Shown here piece after piece: positions 44,954-56,387 of a DNA stretch of 64,000 nucleotides (the stretch's first letter is position 1; every line of letters begins with the position of its first letter). The stretch covers positions 3,720,001 to 3,784,000 of the forward strand of contig NC_087118.1 in NCBI RefSeq assembly GCF_963855985.1, written 5' to 3'. The notes beneath the pieces were generated by a model. That model did no database searches, was not told the origin of the DNA, and saw only the letters and a list, made by a program, of their open reading frames with translations. The translations under genes were made by a program, and so were the position numbers. This DNA comes from Ostrinia nubilalis. Lineage: Eukaryota; Arthropoda; Insecta; Lepidoptera; Crambidae.

Positions 44954-47058
44954 AGGGTTCCGTACCTCAAAAGGAAAAAACGGAACCCTTATAGGATCAC
45001 TTTGTTGTCCGTCCGTCCGTCTGTCAAGACCCTTTATCTCAAGAACGCGTGAACGTATCAAGCTGAAATTCACATGAAATACTCAGGTCTATTGTCCCTT
45101 TAAGCTGTGAAAATATCAAACTTCTAAGCCAAGCCAATCAAAAGATACAGCCGATTATGTCGATATTTTCAACAAATTTTCGACACTCGCAAAGGAATCA
45201 AAACCTACAGGATACTTCCCGTAAACTCAGAATCTTGAAATTTGGCATAAAGCATTGTCATATAATGCAAATATAGGAAAAATTGCGAAAATTACATTTT
45301 TTTAGTTATACAGTGTGTCCGGGCATGTAGTGATCAAACTTTAAGGGCGTAATCTATGGACAATTTTATCGATGAAAATACTTCAAATTTGGGGCTTGAT
45401 CCATTTCTCGCAAAATAACAAGGATTTAAGTTTTGAATTTTAAGTTTTCACCTCTTCCTTCAAAAACAAGTGATAGCGAAGGTAGCTTAACACTAATAAG
45501 CAAAAATTTTATATCATGCGATAACCAATAAAATTGTCTATTAGCAGAAGTAGAAAACAGATACAAGTTTCATACATTTTAAGGGAGTAATAATGGAATT
45601 AATTAGAAAAAAACATGACTTTTTCACTTCTTTTTCAGTTATTTTCCAACACAAGAAAAACCAGGTCGTTAAGGTATGTATTATTTGCATTGTATTATTA
45701 GTATTTGAGCTATTCTACAAAACGAATGTAAATTTATTAGTCTACGTCTATTAGGATTGACGTAATTGTTGAACAAAGATACCCCTTCCCAGCGGTTTCC
45801 ATAGTAATCGGAATAGGTTGTGTGATTCTTTCACGCAGTACATTTTCGCATGTCGCGTGCGCTATGGAAACCGCTGGGAAGGGGTATCTTTGTTCAACAA
45901 TCACGTCGAAACTAATAGACGTATACTAATAAATTAACATTCGTTTTGTAGAATAACTCAAATACTAATAATACAATGCAAATAAAACATACCTTAACGA
46001 CCTGGTTTTTTTTGTGTTGGAAAATAACTGAAAAAGAAGTGAAAAAAGTCACGTTTTTTTCTAATTAAATCCATTCTTACTCCCTTAAAATGTATGAAAC
46101 TTGTATCTGTTTTTTACTTCTACTAATAGACAATTTTATTGGCTATCGCATGATATAAAATTTTTGCTTATTAGTATTAAGCTTCCCATGCTATCACTTG
46201 TTATTGAAGGAAGAGGTGAAAACTTAAAATTAAAAACTTAAATCCTTGTAAATTTGCGAGAAATGGGTCAAGCCCCAAATTTGACGTATTTTCATCGATA
46301 AAATTGACCATAGATTACGCCCTTAAAGTTTGATCACTACATGCCCGGACACACTGTATAATATAATAAAAATATTTTAATAAAATGAAACTTACTACGT
46401 TATTTCTCACGAACGAATAAAGGTATCAAATTGAAATTTATACCAAATACCTAGATCTATTGTCCCTTTAAGAAGTAAAAAAATCAAACTTCTAAGTTAA
46501 CGCGATCAAAAGATACAGCAGTTTATACCGACACCTTAGACGAATTTCCGTCACACGCTAGGGAATCAAAACCTACAATGTACTTCCTGTGAACTCAGAA
46601 TCTTGAAATTCGGCACGAAGTAACGTTATATAGTAGATAAAGGATAAATTGCGAAAATGATAAATTTGAAGTTATATAAAATTTAAAATATTATTTTTGC
46701 TTACATGACAAAATATTTTTTTAATAATTATAAACTTACTACCTACCCTTTTTCACATGAACGCGTAGAGATATTAAAGTTGAAATTCATATCAAACACT
46801 TCTTAAATCTAATTGCCTCTAAACTGTGAGAAATTCTAAATCAACGCAAAAATTCAAAACGCTGAGGTAGGTACCTACCTATAATGCAAATATAGGAAAA
46901 ATAAATAAATAAAAAATAATCATACCGCATATTTTGAAATTCGCCACTACTCGCAACGGAATCAAGTAAGTAATTTGATTTAATACGTCATAAATTGTAA
47001 ACCGCTACGTTTGTACGGCGGAACCCTCGGTGTGCGAGCCCGACTCGCACTTGGCCGG
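44954..47058 (-). mobile_element. Family F element, copy 3, inserted in H1
   Basis: Reverse orientation, from AGGGTTCCGTACCTC to the CGCACTTGGCCGG end. In H2 the site reads GTATGTTTTTTGGAGTC without an insert, so F entered a run of T. It is itself interrupted by foldback N (45311-46356). It retains a short unique stretch (46960-47020) with GATTCCGTTGCGAGTAG on the minus strand that copies 1 and 2 lack. Confidence 0.85.
45311..46356. mobile_element. Foldback N (CAGTGTGTCCGGGCATG ends), TA duplication
   Basis: The ends are CAGTGTGTCCGGGCATGTAG and its complement, with arms of about 450-500 bp. TA flanks both sides (45309-45310, 46357-46358). F copies 1 and 2 show the uninterrupted site (AGTTATATAATATAATA on the minus strand of F), so the TA duplication is proved by filled and empty sites in the same window. 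There is no transposase. Confidence 0.85.
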
Positions 47059-47238
47059 TTTTTTGGAGTCGGTTTTATTTTTTTTAATAAAAATTAACTT
47101 ATTTCTTGCTTTTTAGTTAACTTATTGTACCACGTATTACCACTGAAGGTAGGCAGTACATTGAGACTATATTCTTCATGTCAAGTGTAAAATAATATTC
47201 CCTACAAAATACAGGTTACCATATCGGCAACCTAAAAA

Positions 47239-49920
47239 AACTAAAACCCAACTACGACAAAAAACGACGCTGAAAAAGTATAAAACAAGATTTTCAGAAT
47301 ACTGAACTGAACGAAGTTGCCAATGTAGTTGCATAGTAATTTTCATGTTTGGAAAACCGCAGTCACACGTTGTCAAAGTGCTACGGTAGGTAGGTTTAAG
47401 TAACGTGTGACTACGCCTTTCCAAACATGAAAATTACTATGCAACTACATTGGCAACTTCGTTCAGTTCAGTATTCTGAAAATCTTGTTTTATACTTTTT
47501 CAGCGTCGTTTTTTGTCGTAGTTGGGTTTTAGTTTTTTTACTTTTTATTATTTGTACTATTTTGGTGTTAAAGTGTATTTGTGGCGCATAATATGTATTA
47601 ACAAAAGTTAAATTGATGAACTTATAAGTAGTAAAGAAGCTATGAACGAAAAGATCTGAATTATATGCAATCAGCCCATGAATACAGGTAAAGTCACAAG
47701 CAAATGCTAGTAATATACAGGGTGTCCCGTAATGTAACGTCAAGCCGGAACTGGGTGTTGAGGCAAGTTATGCTGGTTATCAGAAAAATATAAAAAAAAA
47801 TCTATGTGGCATTTTGTCAAAATAATAGGCATTTAAAAAAAATTAAAAAATTCTACTACCGGTGACGGTCTTTTTACTCGTGTTGCCACAAATCTTCACT
47901 TTTTCTAAATTTTTTTTTTTGTTATGTAACCCTGAATAATGCTTCTCTAAATTGTTATCAAAATTACAAAACCAGCTGCTCCAACTTGGCTGAAAAAAAT
48001 ACATTATTCCCAAAAAAAATATCAAAATAAAAATTTTGCCTAGTTTAAACTGACTGTACTGAAAAAAAATTTTACTACGCGAGTGTGGCAAGCGACGTCA
48101 TAATTTGGCGCATTTAGTAAGGATTCCAAAATGGTATAACACTTTGTAAAATCTTGCTGTAATTGTCGACAATTTTTGTTTATTGGAAATAATCCCGTTT
48201 TTAACTTTATCTACCTTGGTTAAAAATATTATTCTAATGTGCCCAAAATTCAAGTTTCTGGCTTAAGTGAGGTGGAGAAGCCATTTTAAAAGGTATGAGC
48301 GGGACGGAGAGGGCCATCTTACCAAGCAGGGATGTTATGGATATCCGTAACCGTAACCGAAACTATCGGATATCCGAAATAAAAAAATATCCATAACCGT
48401 AACCGAAACTGATTCAAAAGTTACGGATAGTTTCGGATAAAGGCGGAGTCTTAAGGGTACCATTCCAAACTGCAAAACTCTATGAAATCTGCAGTATACA
48501 TACACGCCGCAGCTGCAATGCCTCGCTGTCGATTTCATAGTTTTGCAGTTTGCGGTTGCAGTTTGCGGTCTGCGGCCCATCTTGGAATTGTACTTTAAAT
48601 CTTAATATTTGTTACCAACTTGTCTGGCATTCGCTGGCACCATCTAATATGCCAGCCTGTTTTACCTTTATCATACATAGGTGTCGTCTTAGTTGGTACA
48701 TAAAGTAGCTATGTGGGTCACGCTCACGCAGCATCTTGCTATTTGTATTATACCTACATTTTTGAAATTCTAATAATTCCGTAATCGAAATTATCCGAAA
48801 CTTTCGGATAATCTGAAATGATTTCATATCCGTGACCGTAACCGAAACCGGTATAATATTATTCTAATATCCGTAACCGTATCCATAACCGAAACTTCAT
48901 AATATCCATATTATCCCTGTTGCCAAGTACAAGTGCAGGCAGAGCAGGTAGTAAAGTAAAGGCGCGCGCGCACGGGTGACTTTTGTCACAGTATGTCAAC
49001 TACTAATTATTATTACTGTCATGGTGACAAAAGTTTCTGTGACTGACTGCACGGTAGTCAGTCACAGAAACTTGAATTTTGGGCACATTAGAATAATAAT
49101 TTTTAACCAAGGTAGATAAAGTTAAAAACGGGACTATTTCCAAAAAACCAAAAATTGTCGACAATTACAGCAAAAATTTACCAAGTGTTATACCATTTTG
49201 GAATCCTTACTAAATGCGCCAAATTATGACGTCACTTGCCACACTCGCGTAGTACAATTTTTTTTCAGTACAGTCAGTTTAAACTAGGCAAAATTTTTAT
49301 TTTGATTTTTTTTTTGGGAATAATGTATTTTTTTCAGCCAAGTTGGAGCAGCTGGTTTTGTAATTTTGATAACAATTTAGAGAAGCATTATTCAGGGTTA
49401 CATAACAAAAAAAAAATTTGGAAAAAGTAAAAATTTGTGGCAACACGAGTAAAAGGACCGTCACCTGGAGTAGAATTTTTAGATTTTTTTTAAATGCCTA
49501 TTATTTTGAAAATATGCCACATAGATTTTTTTTTATATTTTTCTGATAACCAGCACAACTTGCCTCAACACCCAGTTCCGGCTTGACGTTACATTACGGG
49601 ACACCCTGTATATATATATTCAAAATGTACAAGTAAAGCGCTTTCAAATGATACCAAACACGGCATATTTATCTTAACTTTATTTTTTTACTCTGTATGT
49701 TTTGTCCGCTAGAGGGCGCCACATTCGATTTTGTGAAACCCCATATAGCCTATAACCAGCGGACAATTAAGACGCTTCTAATGATATGTCATTTGTCGAA
49801 TTCTGATAAGTAGTTTAGAAGTTACGAGGGAACACATGAACATACATACATACATACATACATACATACATACATAGCCTGTCAAACTCATAACCCTCCT
49901 TTTGCTTTGCCGTAGTCGGG
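47239..49920 (-). mobile_element. Compound repeat copy C, inserted in H1
   Basis: The core is 2,682 bp, the same length and content as B and D. It is flanked by TAAAAA on both sides (47233-47238, 49921-49926). H2 shows the empty site as CAACCTAAAAAGACCTT at 57745-57761. The inner foldback is 47718-49608 and the microsatellite 49841-49877. This is the cleanest evidence for the compound's ends and its 6-bp A-rich duplication. Confidence 0.85.
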
Positions 49921-50481
49921 TAAAAAGACCTTAAACCGTCAGCCCACCTTAAAAACATGAAAAAATACAACTGTTGGTCTATTTGTACCTATAATATTTA
50001 AAGAATTATCCTCCAACTCCTAAGCGTTAAGGAGTTGTACGTACCATGACCAGTTCATCATGATGAGATGATGACTATCTAATGCTAACACTTGAATAAC
50101 TTTAGAAACTATACTTATCTATAAAATTAAAAGAATTATCCTCCAACTCCTAAACATTAAGGAGTTTTACCTTCTATCATCAGCTCATCAATATGATATG
50201 ATGATTTCCAGGAGCAAATACTTGAACAACTTAAGAAAACGTTTGAAAAACGATATACGTGCCTATAAAATTTGGGGGTTGCCCTCGATTTCCCTAGGAT
50301 CCCATCATCAGATCCTGACTTGGTGACAATGGGACCACCTCAGAAGTGTACCCTATCAAACAAAAAAAGAATTTTGAAAATCGGTCCACAATTGACGGAG
50401 TAATCGGTGAACATACATAAAAAAAAAAAAACATACATACAGTCGAACATATAACCTCCTCCTTTTTTGAAGTCGATTAAA

Positions 50482-50826
50482 AAGGAGAAACTGACTGACT
50501 GACTGACATATTAACGCACAGCCTAAACGGCTAAACGTAGGCACTTGAAATTTGGAAGGGACGTAGCTTAGGTACCGTAGAGGTGCACTAAGAAAGGAAT
50601 TCCCGAAATTTCCACGGGAACGGGAATTAGCGGGAAAATCCTTTTGTATGAAAAATTTAGACGCTTGAAATTTGGCATGCATGTACCTTAGTAAACTTAA
50701 GGCTTAGTTACAACAGGATATTGGAAAAAACATTTGTATGAAAAAATCTAAACCGCGTAAGATAGATGAAGACGGGTAAAACGGGATCCACGCGTACGAA
50801 GTCGCGGGCGGCTGCTAGTCTATTCA
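50482..50826 (-). repeat. SINE-like repeat, reverse orientation
   Basis: The minus-strand head CAGCCGCCCGCGACTTCGTA lies near 50790-50815 and is the same family as 10242-10880. The CCCGCTAATTCCCG unit and the GACTGACTGAC microsatellite (about 50490) are the corresponding parts. It directly abuts the end of H1. Confidence 0.6.
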
Positions 50827-51038
50827 TAAATTTACTAGTACTAAATAGATAGATTACAATAAACAGGAGATATTAAAAAATATACAGTCAGTATTTCATA
50901 AAATTAGTACCTATTCATACATAGAATTGTATAAATTAAATTATGATGATTTTATATGAACCGTATGTTAAATAAGATTTAGAATACTTATTGGTTTGTT
51001 GTGTAATATAAACCTACTAAATTAACTGCTAAGTATTA
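50827..51038. other. No feature recognised
   Basis: About 210 bp of AT-rich DNA between the SINE-like repeat and the deleted gypsy element. I see no coding or repeat structure in it. Confidence 0.4.
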
Positions 51039-51119
51039 TTTTGTGCGGGGAATGGGTGCTCAATAATAGTCGGACTCCAAAATCGTAATGAACATTTATT
51101 TTCCGAAACGGCGGTCTTA

Positions 51120-51307
51120 GGCCTCAGCCTCGAACTTAGCGGGCAGCGGGGCGGCGGCGGCGGCGGCGCGGGAGCGGCAGGATCTTATGCGTAAAATCAA
51201 ATAGACCGGTTCTCGAAAACAGCGGCGCGGCAGCGGGCAACGAGCGGGCAGCGGCGAGGGAGCGGGCAACGAGCGGGCAGCGCACTCCTTCTTTCGAGGC
51301 TGAGGCC
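51120..51307. mobile_element. GC-rich PIF/Harbinger-like MITE, short unit
   Basis: The ends are GGCCTCAGCCTCGAAC and its complement (GAGGCTGAGGCC), with TTA on the left (51117-51119) and TAA on the right (51308-51310). The body is rich in GCGGGCAGCGG. It looks like an internally deleted version of the neighbouring unit. The empty site is visible in the other LTR (GCGGTCTTATATACAC near 52147). Confidence 0.7.
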
Positions 51308-51310
51308 TAA

Positions 51311-51739
51311 GGCCTCAGCCTCGAACTTAGCGGGCAGCGGGGCGGCGGCGGCGGCGGCGCGGGAGCGGGGCGGGCAACGCAGACCCGTTCTCGAAACCAG
51401 CGGGCAGCTCGCGCGGCGCTTTAGCGGCGAAGTGTTGTGTTCGGGGTTGTGTTGTCGAGATATTTGTTTTTATTCGCGAACGAAATGTCTGAACAACGGC
51501 GACAATTTTATTTCGATTCAAATTTATTCCTTACGCTCGATTTATTGTGGGCAAAAGAAGGAGTGCGCTGCCCGCTCGTTACCCGCTCCCTCGCCGCTGC
51601 CCGCTCGCTGCCCGCTCCGGCGCCGCTGCCGCGCCGCTGTTTTCGAGAACCGGTCTATTTGATTTTACGGATAAGATCCTGCCGCTCCCGCCCCGCCGCC
51701 GCCGCCGCCCCGCTGCCCGCTAAGTTCGAGGCTGAGGCC
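51311..51739. mobile_element. GC-rich PIF/Harbinger-like MITE, long unit
   Basis: It has the same ends as the short unit and shares the TAA between them, with TAA again at 51740-51742. It has CGG-rich arms (51311-51420, 51560-51739) and an AT-richer centre with a short open frame starting MSEQRRQFYF at 51485. That frame could be the remnant of a transposase N-terminus but matches nothing I can name. TWA flanks and GGCC ends fit PIF/Harbinger. Confidence 0.65.
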
Positions 51740-51812
51740 TAATATACACAAAATTTATAAAATATGACAGGGACAAACGATACATCTATTCCACATAAAA
51801 AAGTACAATCAA

Positions 51813-52061
51813 TTAAAGGTGCGACAATAAAACAATTAGCTGTCCCAGCACAAGCTCGTACATGGCTTGATCACTCTTCTTGTGGGGTGACATTACAGCT
51901 TCGAAATGTGCGAACCATCCTCGTAGCTTGTCTCTCCATATAGGTGGAATTCGTAGTCCGACGGATACTCCAGATACTTCAGCGTTTTCATGGTTGATCG
52001 GGATTACTGTTGGCGAGATGGCGGTTGCCGGAGTTTGCGATGTTTCAGGTGCGTTGTTCAT
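51813..52061 (-). pseudogene. Gypsy-3 gag N-terminal fragment
   Basis: The ATG at 52061 lies about 15 bases after the LTR and the primer-site-like sequence. The frame has a serine/threonine/proline-rich start, then VSVGLRIPPIWRDKLRGWF and HFEAVMSP, the pattern of the gypsy gag start (V-x-x-R-I-P-P-x-W-x(5)-W-F). After YELVLGQL the frame runs into LTR sequence and stops, so only about 75 residues of Gag remain. Confidence 0.7.
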
Positions 52062-52075
52062 TGTAGGGTCACCAC

Positions 52076-52316
52076 TGTGCGGGGAATGGGTGCTCAATAA
52101 TAGTCGGACTCCAAAATCGTAATGAACATTTATTTTCCGAAACGGCGGTCTTATATACACAAAATTTACAAAATATGACAGGGACAAACGATACATCTAT
52201 TCCACATAAAAAAGTACAATCAATTAAAGGTGCGACAATAAAACAATTACCTACAAAACACAATCAACAGTTAAAACGAGATAGAAAGACGATCACTATA
52301 CTTGTTTCACGTTACA
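52076..52316 (-). repeat. Gypsy-3 5' LTR (complete)
   Basis: On the minus strand it begins TGTAACGTGAAACAAG and ends CCCCGCACA. The same sequence recurs, truncated and MITE-interrupted, at 51039-51837, which confirms it as a direct repeat. Confidence 0.75.
52149..52160 (-). promoter_or_regulatory. TATA box and downstream AATAAA of the Gypsy-3 LTR
   Basis: The minus-strand sequence TGTATATAAGACCG is a good TATA box. AATAAATG follows about 30 bases further downstream in the same LTR, the compact promoter-then-polyadenylation arrangement expected of LTRs. Confidence 0.55.
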
Positions 52317-52330
52317 CAAAAAAGTAAAAA

Positions 52331-55012
52331 AACTAAAACCCAACTACGACAAAAAACGACGCTGAAAAAGTATAAAACAAGATTTTCAGAATACTGAACT
52401 GAACGAAGTTGCCAATGTAGTTGCATAGTAATTTTCATGTTTGGAAAACCGCAGTCACACGTTGTCAAAGTGCTACGGTAGGTAGGTTTAAGTAACGTGT
52501 GACTACGCCTTTCCAAACATGAAAATTACTATGCAACTACATTGGCAACTTCGTTCAGTTCAGTATTCTGAAAATCTTGTTTTATACTTTTTCAGCGTCG
52601 TTTTTTGTCGTAGTTGGGTTTTAGTTTTTTTACTTTTTATTATTTGTACTATTTTGGTGTTAAAGTGTATTTGTGGCGCATAATATGTATTAACAAAAGT
52701 TAAATTGATGAACTTATAAGTAGTAAAGAAGCTATGAACGAAAAGATCTGAATTATATGCAATCAGCCCATGAATACAGGTAAAGTCACAAGCAAATGCT
52801 AGTAATATACAGGGTGTCCCGTAATGTAACGTCAAGCCGGAACTGGGTGTTGAGGCAAGTTATGCTGGTTATCAGAAAAATATAAAAAAAAATCTATGTG
52901 GCATTTTGTCAAAATAATAGGCATTTAAAAAAAATTAAAAAATTCTACTACCGGTGACGGTCTTTTTACTCGTGTTGCCACAAATCTTCACTTTTTCTAA
53001 ATTTTTTTTTTTGTTATGTAACCCTGAATAATGCTTCTCTAAATTGTTATCAAAATTACAAAACCAGCTGCTCCAACTTGGCTGAAAAAAATACATTATT
53101 CCCAAAAAAAATATCAAAATAAAAATTTTGCCTAGTTTAAACTGACTGTACTGAAAAAAAATTTTACTACGCGAGTGTGGCAAGCGACGTCATAATTTGG
53201 CGCATTTAGTAAGGATTCCAAAATGGTATAACACTTTGTAAAATCTTGCTGTAATTGTCGACAATTTTTGTTTATTGGAAATAATCCCGTTTTTAACTTT
53301 ATCTACCTTGGTTAAAAATATTATTCTAATGTGCCCAAAATTCAAGTTTCTGGCTTAAGTGAGGTGGAGAAGCCATTTTAAAAGGTATGAGCGGGACGGA
53401 GAGGGCCATCTTACCAAGCAGGGATGTTATGGATATCCGTAACCGTAACCGAAACTATCGGATATCCGAAATAAAAAAATATCCATAACCGTAACCGAAA
53501 CTGATTCAAAAGTTACGGATAGTTTCGGATAAAGGCGGAGTCTTAAGGGTACCATTCCAAACTGCAAAACTCTATGAAATCTGCAGTATACATACACGCC
53601 GCAGCTGCAATGCCTCGCTGTCGATTTCATAGTTTTGCAGTTTGCGGTTGCAGTTTGCGGTCTGCGGCCCATCTTGGAATTGTACTTTAAATCTTAATAT
53701 TTGTTACCAACTTGTCTGGCATTCGCTGGCACCATCTAATATGCCAGCCTGTTTTACCTTTATCATACATAGGTGTCGTCTTAGTTGGTACATAAAGTAG
53801 CTATGTGGGTCACGCTCACGCAGCATCTTGCTATTTGTATTATACCTACATTTTTGAAATTCTAATAATTCCGTAATCGAAATTATCCGAAACTTTCGGA
53901 TAATCTGAAATGATTTCATATCCGTGACCGTAACCGAAACCGGTATAATATTATTCTAATATCCGTAACCGTATCCATAACCGAAACTTCATAATATCCA
54001 TATTATCCCTGTTGCCAAGTACAAGTGCAGGCAGAGCAGGTAGTAAAGTAAAGGCGCGCGCGCACGGGTGACTTTTGTCACAGTATGTCAACTACTAATT
54101 ATTATTACTGTCATGGTGACAAAAGTTTCTGTGACTGACTGCACGGTAGTCAGTCACAGAAACTTGAATTTTGGGCACATTAGAATAATAATTTTTAACC
54201 AAGGTAGATAAAGTTAAAAACGGGACTATTTCCAAAAAACCAAAAATTGTCGACAATTACAGCAAAAATTTACCAAGTGTTATACCATTTTGGAATCCTT
54301 ACTAAATGCGCCAAATTATGACGTCACTTGCCACACTCGCGTAGTACAATTTTTTTTCAGTACAGTCAGTTTAAACTAGGCAAAATTTTTATTTTGATTT
54401 TTTTTTTGGGAATAATGTATTTTTTTCAGCCAAGTTGGAGCAGCTGGTTTTGTAATTTTGATAACAATTTAGAGAAGCATTATTCAGGGTTACATAACAA
54501 AAAAAAAATTTGGAAAAAGTAAAAATTTGTGGCAACACGAGTAAAAGGACCGTCACCTGGAGTAGAATTTTTAGATTTTTTTTAAATGCCTATTATTTTG
54601 AAAATATGCCACATAGATTTTTTTTTATATTTTTCTGATAACCAGCACAACTTGCCTCAACACCCAGTTCCGGCTTGACGTTACATTACGGGACACCCTG
54701 TATATATATATTCAAAATGTACAAGTAAAGCGCTTTCAAATGATACCAAACACGGCATATTTATCTTAACTTTATTTTTTTACTCTGTATGTTTTGTCCG
54801 CTAGAGGGCGCCACATTCGATTTTGTGAAACCCCATATAGCCTATAACCAGCGGACAATTAAGACGCTTCTAATGATATGTCATTTGTCGAATTCTGATA
54901 AGTAGTTTAGAAGTTACGAGGGAACACATGAACATACATACATACATACATACATACATACATACATAGCCTGTCAAACTCATAACCCTCCTTTTGCTTT
55001 GCCGTAGTCGGG
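52331..55012 (-). mobile_element. Compound repeat copy D
   Basis: The core is 2,682 bp, identical in length and content to B and C, with TAAAAA on both sides (52325-52330, 55013-55018). The inner foldback is 52810-54700 and the CATA microsatellite lies at about 54932-54967. It follows the Gypsy-3 LTR almost immediately. I noticed no base differences from B and C in the parts compared by eye. Confidence 0.85.
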
Positions 55013-55018
55013 TAAAAA

Positions 55019-55590
55019 TAGTAAAAAGTAGGGTACACAATAAATAATTTAGAAGAAGATAGCCTAACATTACAATATACCTGTTTCACACAACATAGAA
55101 ATACATGTAAAAAGACGGTAGAATAAATATTAATATTAAGAAAGTTAGACAAGGACAGCAAGAAGTTACAATGTTTCTGTTTCACACAACACGGAAATTA
55201 TACATAAAAGAAGGTACACAAATATTTACAAGTTTCAAACTCACCCGCATCTACGGTTATAAAACTTATCATGAAACTAGGTCAAGTTTCTCAGTCAGGA
55301 GCGCGCCGCAGTGATGCTCGCACGTATGCTCAAGGTTTGTATGTGGCGGCTGCCACAATTTGAAGCTACAATTTTAATGCTTATAAAAACGTAAAGTGAA
55401 AGAATCCGTAATCTGATTCTCGGGGTTGACTGGTAGATAATACCACTGAGTACATCTGTTATAAAGTAGAAGTAAATAAATTAACTACTCAATTTGAAGG
55501 ACAGCTATATGATTAAGTCATGGGTAGACTGTATCAACTGTGTGACAATAATATAAATGAATTTCTGTGTGGTCAAATTATATTCTATTC
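55019..55590. other. No gene recognised
   Basis: AT-rich DNA with a short GC patch at 55295-55360 (CAGGAGCGCGCCGCAG, GTGGCGGCTGCCACA). It may be the 5' part of a decayed LTR element whose 3' end lies near 56.5 kb, but no coding sequence supports that. Confidence 0.3.
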
Positions 55591-55599
55591 ATCAATAAA

Positions 55600-55985
55600 T
55601 AAATAAGTAACCTATTTTCCCAAGAATGGCTGTGTGATCAAATTCTATAAAGTATATAATACGGTGTGACTACCTAATATTTCCTGAGAATGGCTGTGTG
55701 ATCAAATTCTATAAAGCATATAATACTGTGTGACTACCTAATATTTCCTGAGAATGGCTGTGTGATCAAGTTCTATAAAGTGTATAATACTGTGTGACTA
55801 CCTAATATTTCCTGAGAAGGGCTGTGTGATCAAATTCTAATTGTGTGACTATACCTATATTTCCCGAAAATGGCTACTACTGACTAAATAAAACAAAGTA
55901 GACATTCATTTACTGTGTGACTAAATTTATCTGATACAAGAATGGCTGTGTGATCAATTTCTTTAAAGCAAAGTAAACATTAATC
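55600..55985 (+). repeat. Minisatellite with ~64-bp units
   Basis: At least four units share ATGGCTGTGTGATCAA, TTCTATAAAG and CTGTGTGACTACCTAATATT, with spacing of about 64 bp (starting near 55625, 55690, 55753 and 55817), then more decayed units to about 55985. Confidence 0.75.
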
Positions 55986-56060
55986 TGTGCGACTAAACCT
56001 ATTTTTGGATATAATTGCTGTAATAACATAATAAGGTGAAAAAAAAAAAACAGCGATAAG

Positions 56061-56255
56061 TTGATACATAAACTTTATTATTCGTTCTTTCAGAAAACTA
56101 CTGTTCCTTTTTTTGTTTGTTTTCAGAATTCTAACATCAACTTGGAGAAGAATGACAGTCGTGGGACACGACCAACGCAGGATGGCCGAGTGTTACCGAC
56201 CATTTCCGGAGGAACATCACGCCCCGCCTACAGCACTTCTGCCAACTTCCGCTAA
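56061..56255 (+). pseudogene. Possible C-terminus of a retroelement protein
   Basis: A 64-codon frame ends in a hydrophilic tail (RGTRPTQDGRVLPTISGGTS then a stop at 56255). A pyrimidine tract with CAG just before residue 23 (TTGTTTGTTTTCAG) looks like a 3' splice site, so only the last 40 residues may be exon. About 130 bp further is an LTR-like stretch. I do not recognise the protein. Confidence 0.3.
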
Positions 56256-56387
56256 TTGTCTTAATTAATTAAATAATGCCTTACAAATCGATTTGATCAT
56301 ATGAATCTTAATTAAATTGTTTTAATTTAATATTTGTCTATTTAGGTCAGCCTAATATGTTAAATGTGATTTAATGGAAATAATAGT

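Larger units (their letters stand above)
44691..50481 (+). mobile_element. Family H element, copy 1, with nested F and compound C
   Basis: H begins at an AAAATAAAACCGACTCC block and ends in TTTTTTGAAGTCGATTAAAA; the ends form a TIR-like pair, AACCGACT(C/T)CAAAAAA. The first 270 bp are a hairpin, interrupted after 44953 by an F element. Compound C lies at 47239-49920. Copy 2 at 57316-58313 lacks both insertions and so gives the empty-site sequence for each. There is no coding capacity. Confidence 0.85.
51039..52316 (-). mobile_element. Gypsy-3: LTR-gag-LTR deletion derivative
   Basis: On the minus strand a complete 241-bp LTR (52076-52316; TGTAACG...CCCCGCACA) is followed by a TGGTGACCC primer-site-like sequence and the start of gag. 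The gag fragment then runs straight into a second, 5'-truncated LTR copy (from 51838 down to 51039). That copy is interrupted by two GC-rich MITEs (51120-51739). Everything from mid-gag to the start of the 3' LTR is deleted. Compound D starts 14 bp from the LTR edge. Confidence 0.75.

Noticed and set aside
47239..49920. A Helitron for the compound element
   Set aside because: A Helitron would show TC at one end, CTRR at the other and no duplication. Here the ends are weakly inverted, with TAAAAA on both sides. The idea is not excluded but is not supported.
51432..51742. Overlapping ORFs of 76 and 101 codons, rich in A, P and R
   Set aside because: They are translations of the GC-rich MITE arm and occur in several frames because of the repeated GCCGCC sequence. 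Only the first few codons at 51485 were kept as a possible remnant.
54870..55185. Minus-strand ORFs of 66 and 92 codons near the end of copy D
   Set aside because: They run through the CATA microsatellite and AT-rich flank and have no conserved motif.
55600..55985. A CRISPR array
   Set aside because: Units are contiguous and about 64 bp without unique spacers, in a eukaryotic repeat context. It is a minisatellite.
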